DNA of 64,000 nucleotides, taken from NCBI GenBank assembly GCA_905183005.1, contig CAJJDO010000112.1, positions 309,636 through 373,635 on the forward strand, written 5' to 3'. Positions 49,459 through 63,630 of this stretch are shown piece by piece; the first letter of the stretch is position 1, and every line of letters begins with the position of its first letter. The notes beneath the pieces were generated by a model, which worked only from the letters and a program-made list of their open reading frames with translations, was not told the DNA's origin and made no database searches. Made by a program: the position numbers and the translations under genes. The stretch comes from Paramecium pentaurelia. Its lineage: Eukaryota > Ciliophora > Oligohymenophorea > Peniculida > Parameciidae.

Positions 49459-52400
49459 TCATTAATTATCACTATTTTATTAATCCTACTATTATAGCTA
49501 ATCAATTCTGACAATATCTAGAAACTCGGGATAGACTTTCGTTTTACTTATTTAATCAATATTATTTTAGGTTTCTCTTTTATTTGAATCAAATGGCAAG
49601 TTTAAATATGCTACAAATTAAATAATATTCTCATCTTGATTTTATTCAATAGGTTTATTATTACATTACTAAATACTTGGAATATTATATCTACCAGGAT
49701 TAGCCCTTACTATTTTCATCAGATATTATCTAATCTTTTAAAATCGATCTCTTACTCTTTATTATTGTTCTCCCCTGTTAGTAAGTAATCTACTAAAGAG
49801 CCAATTCTTTTGCTATAATGTTGGAAACTTTTTATTTATTTTTTCCCTAATCTTATCAATATTCTCTTATTAATCTTCCAAATAAGCAAGTACGATTTCC
49901 CAAAGAATGATCATTATAAAGGTAATATTGATGCTAACCAAAATTATATAGAAAGGCCAGATTATTTCTTGATTATCAGAAGATGAAGCTGAGTATAAGG
50001 TCATACCAAGAACAATTGAAGTTTCACAAACAAGTGTGCTGATTTCATCAATGATATTTAGATATGATAATTTGTAAGGCCTGAATTTCTTAGTCAATAT
50101 TGAATAGATGAATGTTATAATAAAGATCATGGCTGCTTTAATGATAATTAAATCTTCATAAAAGGTCAAAAAAACAATCATGAATCCTTTTTCAAGAATT
50201 TTGACAATCTCCCAAAAGTAAGCCTATTGAGAATATTCATTATACAAATAACCCCAGATCTTTCTAGTCTCACTATCTGTCAATTTATTTCTCTTTTAAT
50301 ACAGACTTAAAAACATATAAATCGGAATCACTAAAGCGAGACAAAGAGTTGAAGGCAATATAAAAGTTATCATCCAATTAAAATGGGATTGAGTATCATA
50401 TCTATAAGCAACATTTCCTTGAATCCAATAAATATCTGAGATTTTCCTAAAAGACAATAATGAAATAAACCCTCCTAATAGAGTAGGCTATAAATATGTA
50501 AATAAATATATAGCGCTTGTTGTTATGGCACTCTTATTAGCTTTAGTTGGACTAATCAAAATCCATATAGTGTATAACAGTAAAAAGCTGATAATATATA
50601 AAATGGGCATAATTAGAGCCCATATCATTCTAAAGTAAATGATATCAATATTTGATATACTAATTAAGAAGCAATCCAATGAGAAACTCATTGATTCTAC
50701 AGGATTGCTAACAGAACGAATGCTAGACTAAATTACACTTGGCAATTACAATTAAAATGTTGATATGGCTCCAACAATTTGAAGGTAATTGGTCAACACT
50801 TTAATTAATACTCCACCAAACCCTACCTTTGGATTTTTAGCAAAGATCTTCAATTTGGATAGTTTATTTTCAAAGTCTATTTTATTTGCAGCATCAACAG
50901 TTCCTTTGACTGAAATTAAAATAGAGATCATAGTCCAAAAACTCATAAGCACAATTTTAATTGTATTATCACCTATATTTTCACAACTTCCACATTTGTA
51001 TAAAGAACTTAAAGAATATTTGCCATTTCCTCTAATATCATAAATATCACACTATTCACAAAGTGCTCCAATGTGGGCACTAATGCACAAATCATTTCCT
51101 GGATTCCAACCACCTATACAATTCTCTGGCAAATTTTAACAGTACTCAATAGTATGACTGTATTCATATGGTCTCCAATAAAATGGTTTCAATTTGACTC
51201 TTGCTGCATTCACTTCATCCATTATTAATTGGTTCTTTATTTAGCATTACTCGCCTGCCTAAATATTATACTAATCAAATTGAGCATCACATAAAACACA
51301 AGTGCCATCATGTTTTTTATACTCTCCTCTTTAGCATGGGAATGTTTACATATCAAATATTAGAGAATAATTAGTTTGAAAAGAAGTTAAGTAATATGGA
51401 GGATCTTGAGAGTACAAGCCAATTGATACTGAATTGCATGATATTTCTAATTGCAAATATCCGTTAAGATTCAAATCTGGATTGAAATACACAATAAGGG
51501 AATCTAAATTGTAATCTTATGAAGTTTCATTGAAAAGGACACTCTTCAAATTTATTAGGCTTGAATTATATTCTCCTGATTTTGAATCAATGATTTAACG
51601 ACTTCTTATAAGACACTAAGATCCAGTCAAGTTTTTGATTCTATCATATTATTTGTTCAAAGGGATGATCCTTAAGCTAAAATTGTAGTTGATAAAACTT
51701 TAAGTAATTTCATCATAAAATTTATAAGCTGACACTATTTGCCCACTAGGAACCATAATATAATTGTAAGTATTTGGACCTATGGTGTAGTTATTAAAGA
51801 TAATTTAGTCTAAAACTTATTAATTATTGTTAATTATTCTTTTTGTCCAAAGTAATTAATGTTCTATCTAGATAGTCAATTAAGAGGGATTTTCAACCAA
51901 ATTATCTCCAAATTTCTAAGCTTTGTTATTTCTTAAATAATTGTTCAAGATCTTAGGATCGTTCAGTTAATACTTTCCCAAGTATAATCCTCCTCCAACA
52001 TTGGCGCTATTGTGTGTTATTAAAGAATTATATAAATGCAATTTTGAACCATCATAATGTTAATAGAAGATGGCCCCTCCAGACTATATTGCAGTATTTT
52101 AGTTAAAAATACAATTATTGATTAATGTATTAATTTTGGATATCAGCAACGCTCCTCCATATGTTGCTTTATTCTCAATGAAAACACTGTTTAAAATTAT
52201 TACTTCTGTATTGATATTACCAATAATCTAATCAGATTATAAAATTCTATTTTTATTCTATATTTGAATAGATTTTGAATCCAAAGATGACATGACAACA
52301 CAACCAAATTATCCGCAAGTATTATTTTTGAATGTTGAATCTGCGATATAAATCAAATTTATTGAATCAGATTTATCAATATTTGTAATTTGAAAGATGC

Positions 52401-55400
52401 TACTTTAGCAACCTGAACAATAATTTTACTCCATTTTAAATGTTTAAAACAATAGATAATGTAACATAGACACTTAATCTATATTAAAAATTGTAATTAA
52501 TTATTATCTTCCATTAATTATTCTGTAAAAATTATTGAGTGAGATTATTTCTTTTCTCTATATAGTATAAAAAACGTCTATATTCTCTGGAATCTCCAAA
52601 TTTTAACTACATTTATATACAGAATTCAACAGAACTTCTAATTTCTCTTTCGGAATTTCCACGAACCCATGAAATTCTATTACTTTTTCTACAGATACTT
52701 CGTTTAATGTAATTTTACTCGAAAATTCTAATGAGATTATAATAATAATAAATACTTTTATTCAGTATTATGTTAATAATTGCTTCTGATAACATTGTAA
52801 AATTTTTAATGTCCACATTTGTAAATATTATTGATTCACAGCCAAGACAATTCAAAAACCCATAATTAAAGATATTTCTATATATACAATTTTGCATTGT
52901 AACATTTCCTTAATCTATTGAAATTAAATAATTATTTTTTTGATTTTATACTTCAATTGGTTTGAGATCTACTATTTCCTCTAAATATCTTAAATAGCCA
53001 CTGTAAGAATTAGTAATTTAAACATTAGAAAATTGAATAAAAAGTAGTAAAGAAGAACTTGTAAAACTTACAGGTATTTTTAAGAAAGGTGTCATCAACG
53101 AATATATATTCTAAATACTAAAATCTTAAAATTTGATAGAACTTTTTATTCTGGAAGGCTCAATATAAATGCATCCTCCTTCATTTCTGCTAAAGGAATT
53201 TGTTATCGTAATGTTATGTATTAATAGATCTAGCTAAGATTATGAAGAGTCAATATATAAAGTGCCTCCTTAAGACTTCTCTGAATTTTTTGTAATAGTA
53301 TTACAATTTACAAATTAAGAATTCATCAACTTCAATGAACCCAAAGATTGAGGTATCAGATAAAAACCTCCTCCGAATAATGCTTAAGTATTGTTTACAT
53401 ATAAATTATCCAAAAAGATCTCTGAACCTTTTATATATCCCGCTCCTCCTTTAGAATATATTGGAAATGATTCATACAAATCTTCCAATTAAACCTAGTC
53501 ATCATATGAGAATCCCCAATTTAAATGTTGTGAAAAAGACTAAAACACTATGTTATTTTGATTTAAAAACTAAGAATCAATTAATGACACCGATTTAACA
53601 ATCAAAATAAGATTAGAGTTCTCTCCATTTGTAACTATATTATTTAAAAATATTGAATTACTCATTTCAACAGTTGAGTATGGAGTAATTAATAAAATTG
53701 TTGAAGAGGAAATAAAGGATATGTCTTCAATATAACTGTGTTAAATATTATTTTCTGAATGTATATTCGAAAACACTATTGTTTATTCTTGTTCGGATAT
53801 TATCGCTAATACTCCTAATTATTCTGAAGTTTTAGTTATCAGAAGAATATTTTCAGTGAATTTGCAATTTAAAAGAGTAATTTTTTCTTATTGTCTTTTA
53901 TTTTATTTTTCAATAGATTTTATTAAAATCAAAGGTAAATTTATAGTTGTGAGATTCTATATAATGAAATTTGACATTTCTAAGTTCAGTATATTAAAAA
54001 AGAATAACATAGTTGTTTGTCTGGCTTCATCTACAGAAAAAAGACATGATTTCGAAGGATGAAGAATTTTAAATTATTTAATCAATTGTCCTGTAAATTA
54101 ATTAATAATAACATTCTTGACATTTTTTATTGTAAATTCAGGTAAACTTAGATTTCTCTTAATCAACACATTATTCATTTCAAGTTGAGTTATGTCTAAA
54201 TAAATGGTTGAATTTTCTAAAGTAATTGCACTCTATTTTGATGCTTTTTACAATATCATATCATTATTAATTAATGAAAAATTAGTAATTATTATTTCCA
54301 AAAAGCGAAAGTTACTACTCTAAATAATTTCTATGAAGCACTTACTACTCACATATTAATTATTCTAGAATTCAATATTATCAAATGATAAAACATTTTT
54401 AGAAACAGAGTCTAAATCAGAATATACAATATTTATTAAATTTGTGATTACTCTATTGTCATAGCCTTGAAGTCTATTGCCAATGAAGTAGAAATTTTTA
54501 ATAACAAATAGTGGCAATTAAAATAATTTTGTTCCTTCATAAATAACACTATTTTCTATAGTAAAGTCTTGAAGTAGTACATTAAGAGCACCATATAAAA
54601 TTGCGTAGCCAGATTATGTTAAAGTATCTCGATTTACAGAAAACCCTTTAATTATGAAGCTAGATTCTCTCTTTGATAATGGAAAGTAGGTTTCAAATAA
54701 TGAAGATAAAATAAACTTATTTTGAAAAGATTTGATCTAGGTTATTTCATGAAGTTGATTGTTACAATTATCTTACAAAATTTGAAGGATAACTTATGTG
54801 TTGTAAAATGAAGAATTTTAAAGAGTGATATTATTTGCCTAGAATTTAAATCTATCAGTAATTGTTTTTGTGAATGAATAGGCAATGATCCCTTTAGTAT
54901 CAAATATTTTCGAATTGATAATTGAAAAATTATTAATATAGATATTTTTAGGATCTTAGATTAAGATTTAAAATTTATAAATATCTGAATCCTAAATTAT
55001 GAAATCCTCTAAATTCAAACTAACTCTATTAAGTAGTTGTGAGATATCAATAGAGCTTTATTTGCTTGATTTGATTATTAAAAAATTTTTGATTGTGATC
55101 TTAGTGAAATCTTGGAGATAAAGGGCACCTTGAATGAAGGTCTTCTTTTTTATATCTCCATTCAAAACAATTTCTAAATATTAAAGAGTAAAGACATTTC
55201 TTCGAAGATTTGAGAAGATTACTGCATTAGGAGGGATAATACAAGGCTCATCATTATAGTATTTAAAATTCAGAACATATTTAGCTGATTTGATCGATTT
55301 CTTATTAAGCTCGTCAAAAAGCTTCTCAGATTCAATAGAGAAATGAGTTTCTGAAAATAAGTGAGATAAAGCCATATTCTTGTATCGAAATGCATTCTTG

Positions 55401-58400
55401 TCAATTGAAAAATCCAAGTCATAATCATATGCATTTTAACTGCAATAAATTGTATATTGTTGTTCTAAATATTAAAAGCACTTTTGGTATTGCTAGCATA
55501 AAATCTAAGTATTTAAGATTGGGTCGCGATAGATATACTGAAACTTCATTAAAGTTTTATCAGGTTCATAACCCTTAATACAGGATTTTGAATAAATAGT
55601 AAGTTGACTATATTCCGGATTAAAGTAAGGGTTGATTTATCTAATTTCATCATAATTTAATTCTCTACATAAGACACAATTAGCAGGGCAGTCTGTGCAT
55701 TGATTATTGATCAAGGTTTAAATAGGTTAATTGGTATTTATTAAGGATGAGGGACATTCGACACAAACATATAGATCATTTTGTATAATACATTTGGAAC
55801 AACTGCATTTTGGGATGCATTTTTCATTATAGAGTTCATATCCTTCTTCACATGATGTACAATAGACTTCATAATCATCTACATTAGTTGTGGCACACTT
55901 AAAATTAAAATTGCTAAAGCAATACTCTGCGCAAGTTCTTGCACGGTAATATGCCCTAATTTCCCATTTCCATCCATCTTTATAAACTTTATGTTACATT
56001 TGACATGTTTTACAATGTAACTTAGCCTAACATAAGTAACATTAACCTGAATGAAATTCAGCATAATAACCTTGATTGCACAGCATACAGTATTCATTAA
56101 ACCAAACATAATTTTTGATACAATATCTGCAATTTCTTTTAGAACATTCTGATAATAAATCTTTCTCATATTAAGGTGTTGCGTCTAAGCTTTTTTTGAC
56201 CTTTCTATCTATATTACACATTACAGTGACATTAAACACTTTTTCATCTACAGTTGCGGTCATATAATCCCCTAGAGACATAATAAACCTCACGATTTAC
56301 CCCAGAGATGATGATAGTTCATGAAACAACATTATTTAGAAATGATCATCTTCAGGTTCTGGAGCAATTTAAAGAGAATTAAATTTTGGGATTTCTATAT
56401 CAGTAATTTCTGACTCTAACATACATTTATCTTTGCCCCAATCATATTCATAAAAGTTATACAGATAACCTTTTTCACATAGTGCGCATCTGTCTTAATA
56501 ATATGAAGAAGGCTTAGAAAAATTGAAATCCCAACTTGTTTAAAAATTAAATTTATGAGTATCATTCTAAATAACAGAACGATGATAGAATTCTTGATAT
56601 TAATAAATGCAATGAGGCATAGTTTTTGGCTTGCAATTAATATGATCAGCGTCAATAAAAAATTCTTTGTTATCAATACATTTAAAACACTACATTTAAA
56701 TGAAATCTCCATCTATTGGTATTCCTGGTTAACATATAATACAATTAGCCCCACATTACAGACATTCATTATTTACAGTATCTAAGTAATAACCTATTTC
56801 ACATTTTAAACAACCCAATTTCAATCCATTATATATACAATCCTGAGGACATATAGTGGGACATTTGTAACAATAATTTTAATAGAGAGTGTAACCTTAT
56901 GAGCAAGATATACATTAATCTGAGTCACAAGAATCGCAATTACTGTTGATATATATGCATTCTCCATTAATAATTTAATAACATGTTTTGCATTTAACTT
57001 TTATTTCTTTCTCAAAATTTAGTCTGACAATATAATCAGAATTTGCAGTTGTTTCACCTAAGCAACCTTAACAAAGCTCGATCTCTATTTTATCCATATT
57101 AGAATTGAAATTTATTAGGAAATATTCATATTCTATTGGTTTTCTGGCCTACTTTTAATAAGCGCTTGTTGAGCTTTAAATTAGTTATTCATAGTCTTCT
57201 GTGCAAATTGGATTTGAATACCATGTCTTCTATTAATTCATACAATCAACACATAATAATTTCCTTTTATTAATAAAATCTGGCTCCTTATTGCCTGGAC
57301 AATCAGCACAATATGTTACTTGCCCAAACTATATATAAAACTAACCTAAACCACAGGCAAAAGAATCAGAATCTTCACTTTCCAAAATAGTAATGTCTTA
57401 AAAGTATTATAGGCTTTCTAAAAGTAATATTGATTTCATTACTAACACATTGAGTATTTTCATTCTCTAAGTAAGAGGCTCTACATCCACAGCTACTTTG
57501 ACCTGGATTGTACACTCGGTTTGTAGATTCTTCATCTGGACAGGTTATGCAATGAGTTTCTGAAGGGCCAAAACAACTCAAGCAACTATAGTGACATTCT
57601 ATAATGCATGAAATTTCCATACTTATAAAATATTCGATATCACTGTTATGGCAATATTGAAACTCCATCTATTAGATTTGGCCATCAAAATAATAGAACA
57701 TATCTCCTCCTAAAGTCATATAAAATGATGTTTCCAGCAAGTGAATTTTTTATAACTAAATTACATCTGTTCTTTTATTGCTACCTCCATTTCCCCAATA
57801 AATTGTACTCTAAATATTATTAATTCCACTTCTTCCTTCTTCATAAATAAACCAATGCCATTCGGTGACTGCCTTGCTATAAAATGAACTCAAATAACTT
57901 ATCATATCATTATAATTGGTTGTATAAGGGATGAAAGGGTTGTTCTCATGATAAGTAGTCACAATCAATCCTGATAAATCTGGTTAATCTGAGTTTAGCA
58001 AATATTACCATAACAAAGCTTTATCTCCATAATACATATCATCTTAGTATTTTTTCATCAAAGACATTCTAAATAGTGTTAATTTTCTCTATTGATATTA
58101 TGGAACCTGAGTGACTCTTACCCATCCGCTAATTAGGAAGCGAGAGTTTTCGTATTTTAAATTTGTTAGTATACGAGCACTTTTATCATTAAAAATTGCA
58201 TTTTCAAAACTGATTATTTTATTTTGGCCTAAACACTCAAATTTCCTCACACACTCAGTTGATTCAATATTGTCAAGGAAAGAATAAATATCACCATAAT
58301 AGCTGGATTCCCCAAATCTTAAATCGATATCACTAATCAATCCAATAAACACGCATAAATTATAATTTATCGATTCATCAAATGGATTTATTAACTATTT

Positions 58401-58973
58401 TTATCCTAAAAATAATTACCTTAATTGTTTATCCTAAATAATATTCTTTAAGCAAGTCATCTACATCGTAAGGTCCGCCCGCTGACATACTTACATGAAA
58501 TGTATCATTTTCGACATATAAGAACGTGCTGAAAGATTTTAAAGCCTCCTTGAAACAAAAATAGAAAAAAACCCATTTTTTGTTAACTGTTGCTGTATCT
58601 ACTTTTAACTCTCTAATTTACAACACTCCTCCATGCTATATTAATAATCGATGAGAAAATATCAATTTCTCTCTATCTACTTCAATAAAATATGATAAAA
58701 TAATTCTTTCTGTATATTTTTCTGTTAACACATGCATATTTGATATTGTTTAACTTAATTGTTCTGGATTCCCATATCCAGGTTCATATTTTGTCCAAAC
58801 TCCCCATCCATGACTTTTTGTTCCGAAATTTGTGAGGTCTGATTAAATAATCCTTTATTCTGTATCTGGTGTTGTGATAATATCAAAAACACAATTACTA
58901 ATTCCCAAATGAAAACTAATATATCTTGAAAATCTTACTATATAGCAAATATAATAACAACCTAAAAGTACAT
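49459..58973 (-). CDS. Giant surface protein: laminin-G-like N-terminus, Cys-rich repeats, beta-helix-like middle, multi-pass C-terminus
   Basis: The start is MYFQVVIIFAIQQ (ATG at 58973, signal peptide); the TGA is at 49459-49461; about 9.5 kb, roughly 3,000 aa. Residues ~20-450 look like concanavalin/laminin-G modules (GTKSHGWGVWTKYE, KKWVFFYFCF, SGWVRVTQ, WHWFIYEEG). From ~57.7 to 55.6 kb come growth-factor-receptor-type Cys repeats (CHYSCLSCFG, HCITCPDEE, CGCRASYLENENTQC). From ~55.6 to 51.6 kb there is a long Asn/Ile/Ser-rich stretch of short repeated strands like a right-handed beta-helix. A membrane-proximal Cys module (PFYWRPYEY...NCIGGWNPGNDLC...GALCEQC) leads into about seven hydrophobic helices (for example FRMIWALIMPILYIISFLLL, MIFIITFIYSI) and a basic cytoplasmic tail. 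This architecture is a known ciliate type; the ligand is unknown. Several introns of about 25 nt exist; not all were mapped, so internal boundaries are approximate. Confidence 0.8.
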
Positions 58974-59554
58974 CAATTACTTAAGTGATATTAATAATAA
59001 TTTTACCAGAAATGAAAACGAATTTAATAATTAAAAATAGATCAAATTGTCAATCTTATAACACAACAAATTGTTGTATTCCATTAAAAATCAATACATA
59101 AAAAATTAAGATATTATTAGAAGAATATTTCTAATATAACTATTGATTACTAATTATAACATATTATCACTATTTGTAAAATTCGTTTATGTTAAAATAA
59201 CGTAAAATGTAGAATAAATTCTGTTTGTTATTTATCCTAAATACAACTATTATTTATCCTATAAAAGACATCTTATATTAAGAAATAAGGAATATTTTGC
59301 AACATCAAATAATAACAACATCAGAAATGAAAACTGTATTTTCATGATATATTTCTATTACAAATTATAATCTTTAAAATTTAATCCCAAGTTGCAGATA
59401 TTTTCTCTTTAAATTAATTAAACTACATTAAAGTAGTTTGAAAAACTCAATACTTAAATTCTATTAATGCTTCTTATAATTCAGGGATCTGATATAAATA
59501 TTTTCATTCACCTAATTTTTATTAAAAAATTTATATGAAACCTTTGTTTTATAA
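58974..59554. other. AT-rich intergenic region
   Basis: Upstream of the giant surface-protein gene. I see no convincing coding frame, only A/T-rich sequence that presumably includes its promoter. Confidence 0.45.
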
Positions 59555-61100
59555 TCATTTTGCAGCACATAAAATTTCTATTACTTCACATTTATTGAAT
59601 AAAAATTAATTTTCTCTTGATTTTATTAATTTATCATTCTATAAATTGAAAGTTTTTGACTACAATGGCCCATCAATTTTAATTTTCATCAAATGGCTTA
59701 AATTCTATTTTAATATAAATTTTTATTTGAATAAAGTTATAATCAGGAAAAAGTGACTTAAAGTTCCTATTTTCAATTTAGAGTTGTGCAATCTATGTTA
59801 GTAGGAAATGAAAAAGAAATTTTAGTATGATTGTTAAAATTTAATCTAAGCAACCTTAAAATAAACTCTTATTATCGAAGTTTACTTCCAAACTAAATCC
59901 ATAATAATACCTGCTGATTAACCTTTTAAATTTATTTCTCTTTAGGATATTAGTTTCTATAAAAAGAATTATTACTAACTACATTCTAAAATTCGTTTCA
60001 TTAACAATACTTCTCAATTTCATATTATTTATATTTTCTTTCAATAGAATTGTCTAATTTTTAAAATACTTTGGTTTATGACTCTTTTTATTCAAAATAA
60101 AATTCAATGTTTGAATTTTCTGCAAATTTATAGCCTTGAACTTATTGAGGACAGAAATATTCCTTAAATTAGCAAATGCTAAAAAGTTTTAGATTTTATT
60201 TGGTTCATTAACAGAAATTATTATTGATGATAAAATAATATTATTATAAATAAATTATTTTAAATCAATATGTATAGTATATCGATAAGATGACAAGAAG
60301 AAATAGATAAGAAATACAAATCCAACAAAAAATACAAGATTAATAAAGCATCACAAAATGTTGTCACAATTATTGAATTTTTTTGCAAAGTTGTTGATGT
60401 TTTACTAAATCCATACTAATCCTCTAAGCATTTTGAAAATTTTAGGTATAATTGTAAAGAAAGTCCTTTAGTTAAATTTAATCATTTCATAATAAGACTA
60501 TAAACAGTATTTGATCTGATTAATTTCCTATGAAATGGAATGATTTTCAGACTACTACCAACAGACAAGCTCAAATCATTTAACCTAACCCATTAATCTG
60601 AAATTAGATTATAAGGTATTGGTCATAGGATTTTATCACAAATTTTTAAAATACTTAAAACTAGATCTAATCATTTACTTTAAGTAACCCAAATTGGAAT
60701 TTATGAAGAAATTTTGGGTAAATATTAGAATAATTAAAAATGAAATAACCTTTTTCTATCTTACTCATTAAATTCCAATTCTTATCATTCTTAATCACTA
60801 AGAGACATTTTGACTTTAAAAATTAGTTTAAATATAACCACTTGAAACCATTTCTAGCAATATCCATTCTTCATTGAATACTTTTAAGGATTAATATTCA
60901 TTTATATTAAAAAATAATTGAAACCTGTATTAATCTACTTTCATATATGACATAAAATCCAATGAATCTTAATTAACAATTCTATTAATTCTAACAAATT
61001 ATAATTGAATAATCTATTCCAGAAAAAAAAAATACTTCAGTTTAGATCATACTATAATGTCTTTTTATCATTTGACTTAAATGAGCTTACTAAAGATTAT
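59555..61100 (-). CDS. Probable single-pass membrane protein of unknown family (exon structure incomplete)
   Basis: Minus-strand coding-like pieces occur in order: MSYMKVDQYRFQLFF, KVFNEEWILLEMVSSGYIQ, NDKNWNLMSKIEKGYFIF, WVRLNDLSLSVGSSLKIIPF, DQYGFSKTSTTLQKNS, a clear membrane helix (LVFFVGFVFLIYFFLSS), a long basic segment (NLRNISVLNKFKAINLQ, KENINNMKLRSIVNETNFRM) and a C-terminal piece KIDGPLQSKTFNL...CEVIEILCAAK before a TGA at 59555-59557. The frames shift several times, and I could only assign some junctions to normal short introns. The beta-rich front half and single helix suggest an ectodomain, anchor and cytoplasmic tail. The start near 61100 is approximate. It may be decayed. Confidence 0.45.
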
Positions 61101-61374
61101 AAAGCAATATTTTTAATCTTCAAATTTATTGTCTATCATAATTTGAATTAATGATAAGAAACTTTTCTAAGAGCGAAAAGAACGTATCTTAAATGAATAT
61201 TTATCTAAAATTATTTTCTAATCCTCACTTGACAGAAGTAATATTTCAGTTATTTTTTTATTATGTTTACATATTTTCATAAATTTAACGTTGTGAGTGT
61301 TGAGAATTTGGTTAGAATTTTCGTTTTTGAAAATATTTAGTTATAAGAAATCTAATTTATTTTAATAAATTATT

Positions 61375-62709
61375 ATGCTTATAATTCAATTCGTTTTGTG
61401 TATATTTTCTGCAGATGCTGATCATCTATTTGAGTAAGGAGTGATCTAGCATTTCAATTATGTAAGCAATCCCAATTTAATCTTACACTTTTCTTCTGCT
61501 AAATTTAGGCAAGAAGAGGTTTTTATACCTTTTTCAAAGTAATTCTCATAAGCACCAGATGTGTACTTAAATGTCAAGTAAATTGATTTAGCTTATACAT
61601 TTCCTTAGGGATATACATTAGACATAACGAGCATTAGCACATTAGGTAGTTTGTCATAACTGAAGTAATTTAGGTTTTAAAGTAAAAATGGTTTGTGAGA
61701 GCCCAGAGTTATTTTTTGGAGTCATTTTCAATTGGTTTGCATTTAATGATGATAGTGTCTAAGTTATAAGCAATTTGAATATCACTTATCCAAATTCTTA
61801 ATATACACATTCATATATGAAAAATTGCAAGATTGATGTTGCCCTTTCTAATTTAGTTAGTTTTTATGCTGAAGGACCATAATTTAATAATGTGACTGTA
61901 TACAATTAGATTATTTAGGGATTATCATTAACCACAGACACAGTTACTATAAGTTTTTACACCTATAATGTTAAACAAATTGGATATTAAATTTTATTAA
62001 CTTCATCCGATCTTTTTTTAATTGGCCCAACAATCACGAATATCTCGCCTTATGGCTCGAGTTAAATTGTTAATTTTCCATAAGGATGGGAAACACAAAA
62101 TTGTTTTTCTAATCTTCTTGGGTTTAAACATGATGGAACTGATCATAACATTAGATTAGATTAAAGAATTTTATATTCTCCGAATATAATTGTTGGATTT
62201 TACCCTTGTAATGAATTATTAATATATAAGGGCATGAAACTATAATTTAATCAATCCAACACAATTATTTTTGTATAAATGATGCATATTTTGATTTGGC
62301 AATCTTTGATGGTTTGATGCAAACATAATTTTTTGATAAAACTAATTAAATAGAAACTCATATAGAAATATTGGAAATAAACTATAATTAAAATTAAAAT
62401 GTAGGAGAAGAAATTACTATCCCACAATGTATTTAATCTCTCAAAATTATATATTATTGGAAATGCATAGGTTATGAATAATTAAAGCTGCAATTATTTT
62501 GCACAGAAGTATGGTGTTCTTCCTCCAAAGTTTAGTGTAATGTCGATAAAACTAATATAGTAAGGCTATCAGCATCATTTTTGTTTATAACAGCTTCAGA
62601 ACAATATATTTAAATTACTAAATCTTCAGCTTCCTTAACTGCAACCTAAATAATCAAGTAATAAAACCCATTCTAAAAAGTATTATTCAAAGTTGAAATG
62701 GTAACATGA
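61375..62709 (+). CDS. Secreted H-type-lectin-like protein, 427 aa
   Basis: Introns of 28 and 23 nt give exactly 428 codons. The start MLIIQFVLCIFSADA is a signal peptide. Two similar segments resemble H-type (Helix agglutinin-like) lectin domains found in many ciliate secreted proteins: a jelly-roll of strands such as PNLILHFSSAKFRQEEVFIPF and VKMVCESPELFFGVIFNWFAF, with a second unit from HSYMKNCKIDVALSNLVSFY to VKQIGYQILL. The WFAF-type strand end is characteristic. A Cys-rich tail follows (YYWKCIGYEQLKLQLFC, VWCSSSKVQCNVD), as in many surface-exposed ciliate proteins. The predicted role is carbohydrate binding at the cell surface or in secretory granules; this is family inference. No transmembrane helix was seen after the signal peptide. 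Confidence 0.75.
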
Positions 62710-63630
62710 TTTCATCATATATGAAATATTAAATTTAAGTTTACCACCAAATCTTATTCTTATTTCAATATTACAAGATGGAATACTTTTTAATTATAAA
62801 TTGCTTTCTTTTTTCATTTTAAAAGTAATAAACTAAGATTTCCAAAATATATTAAGAATAAAAAAGATGTAGTTGTCCAGATCTTAATAAACTCTTAAGT
62901 ATGTAACTGAATACAGATAAGGATTGATAATCCAACAGCATCTACAGAATATAAAATTATTTTTCTTTTTATTACCATATTAAATTTGTTAATTAACCCC
63001 AAACAATTTGAAACAAAATTGATATTATTCATTAATATTACTTTATTTACTGAAATAGAGGGATAAAAAATATTTTTTATTATTAATCATCTTTTGGTTT
63101 TACTTAAATTTCTTTGGTTGAGCAAAATGGATGAAGAAAGAAAATTTTGTCTGAAATACCTTTGTCATAAAATTCAAAATCAATTTTAATGATTATTCAT
63201 GCAATTTAAAAAAAATAGGAGCTTCGTTCTTTGTGTTGTTGATGACTCTAAATCTTCATTTAATAGCTCTTCACTTTTCATTCAATTTTTTCTGAATCAA
63301 GCTTCTTTCTTAAAAAATTCTATTTGTTTTCTCTATTTTTAATTGGAGAAAAACCAATAAGGTCATTCAAATAACAATATTCTATAAGTATGAGCAATCA
63401 CTTTAGTGTAGATAAAATTTGCTTTTATTATCAATTAAACGAGTAAATTTAAATAAATATTAGAATCATATAATAAAGAAAACCCTGATTTATTTTCTAC
63501 ATATGTAGTTTGTAAATATAAAATAAATGAACAGATATAAAGAAAATTTCTAAGATAAAAGAAATAATTCTTTTTATGCACAATTCATTTATTTTTTGTT
63601 ATTTAATATGATAAATATTTACTATATTGG
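62710..63630. other. Intergenic region with an unexplained long minus-strand open frame
   Basis: Between the convergent ends of the lectin-like gene and the minus-strand gene at the window edge. One minus-strand frame is open for about 190 codons (about 62640-63210), overlapping the lectin gene's 3' end in antisense. Its translation is rich in Phe, Lys, Asn and Gln with no recognisable motif. A second short frame (MKSEELLNEDLESSTT) lies near 63290. Neither is convincing. Confidence 0.3.
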
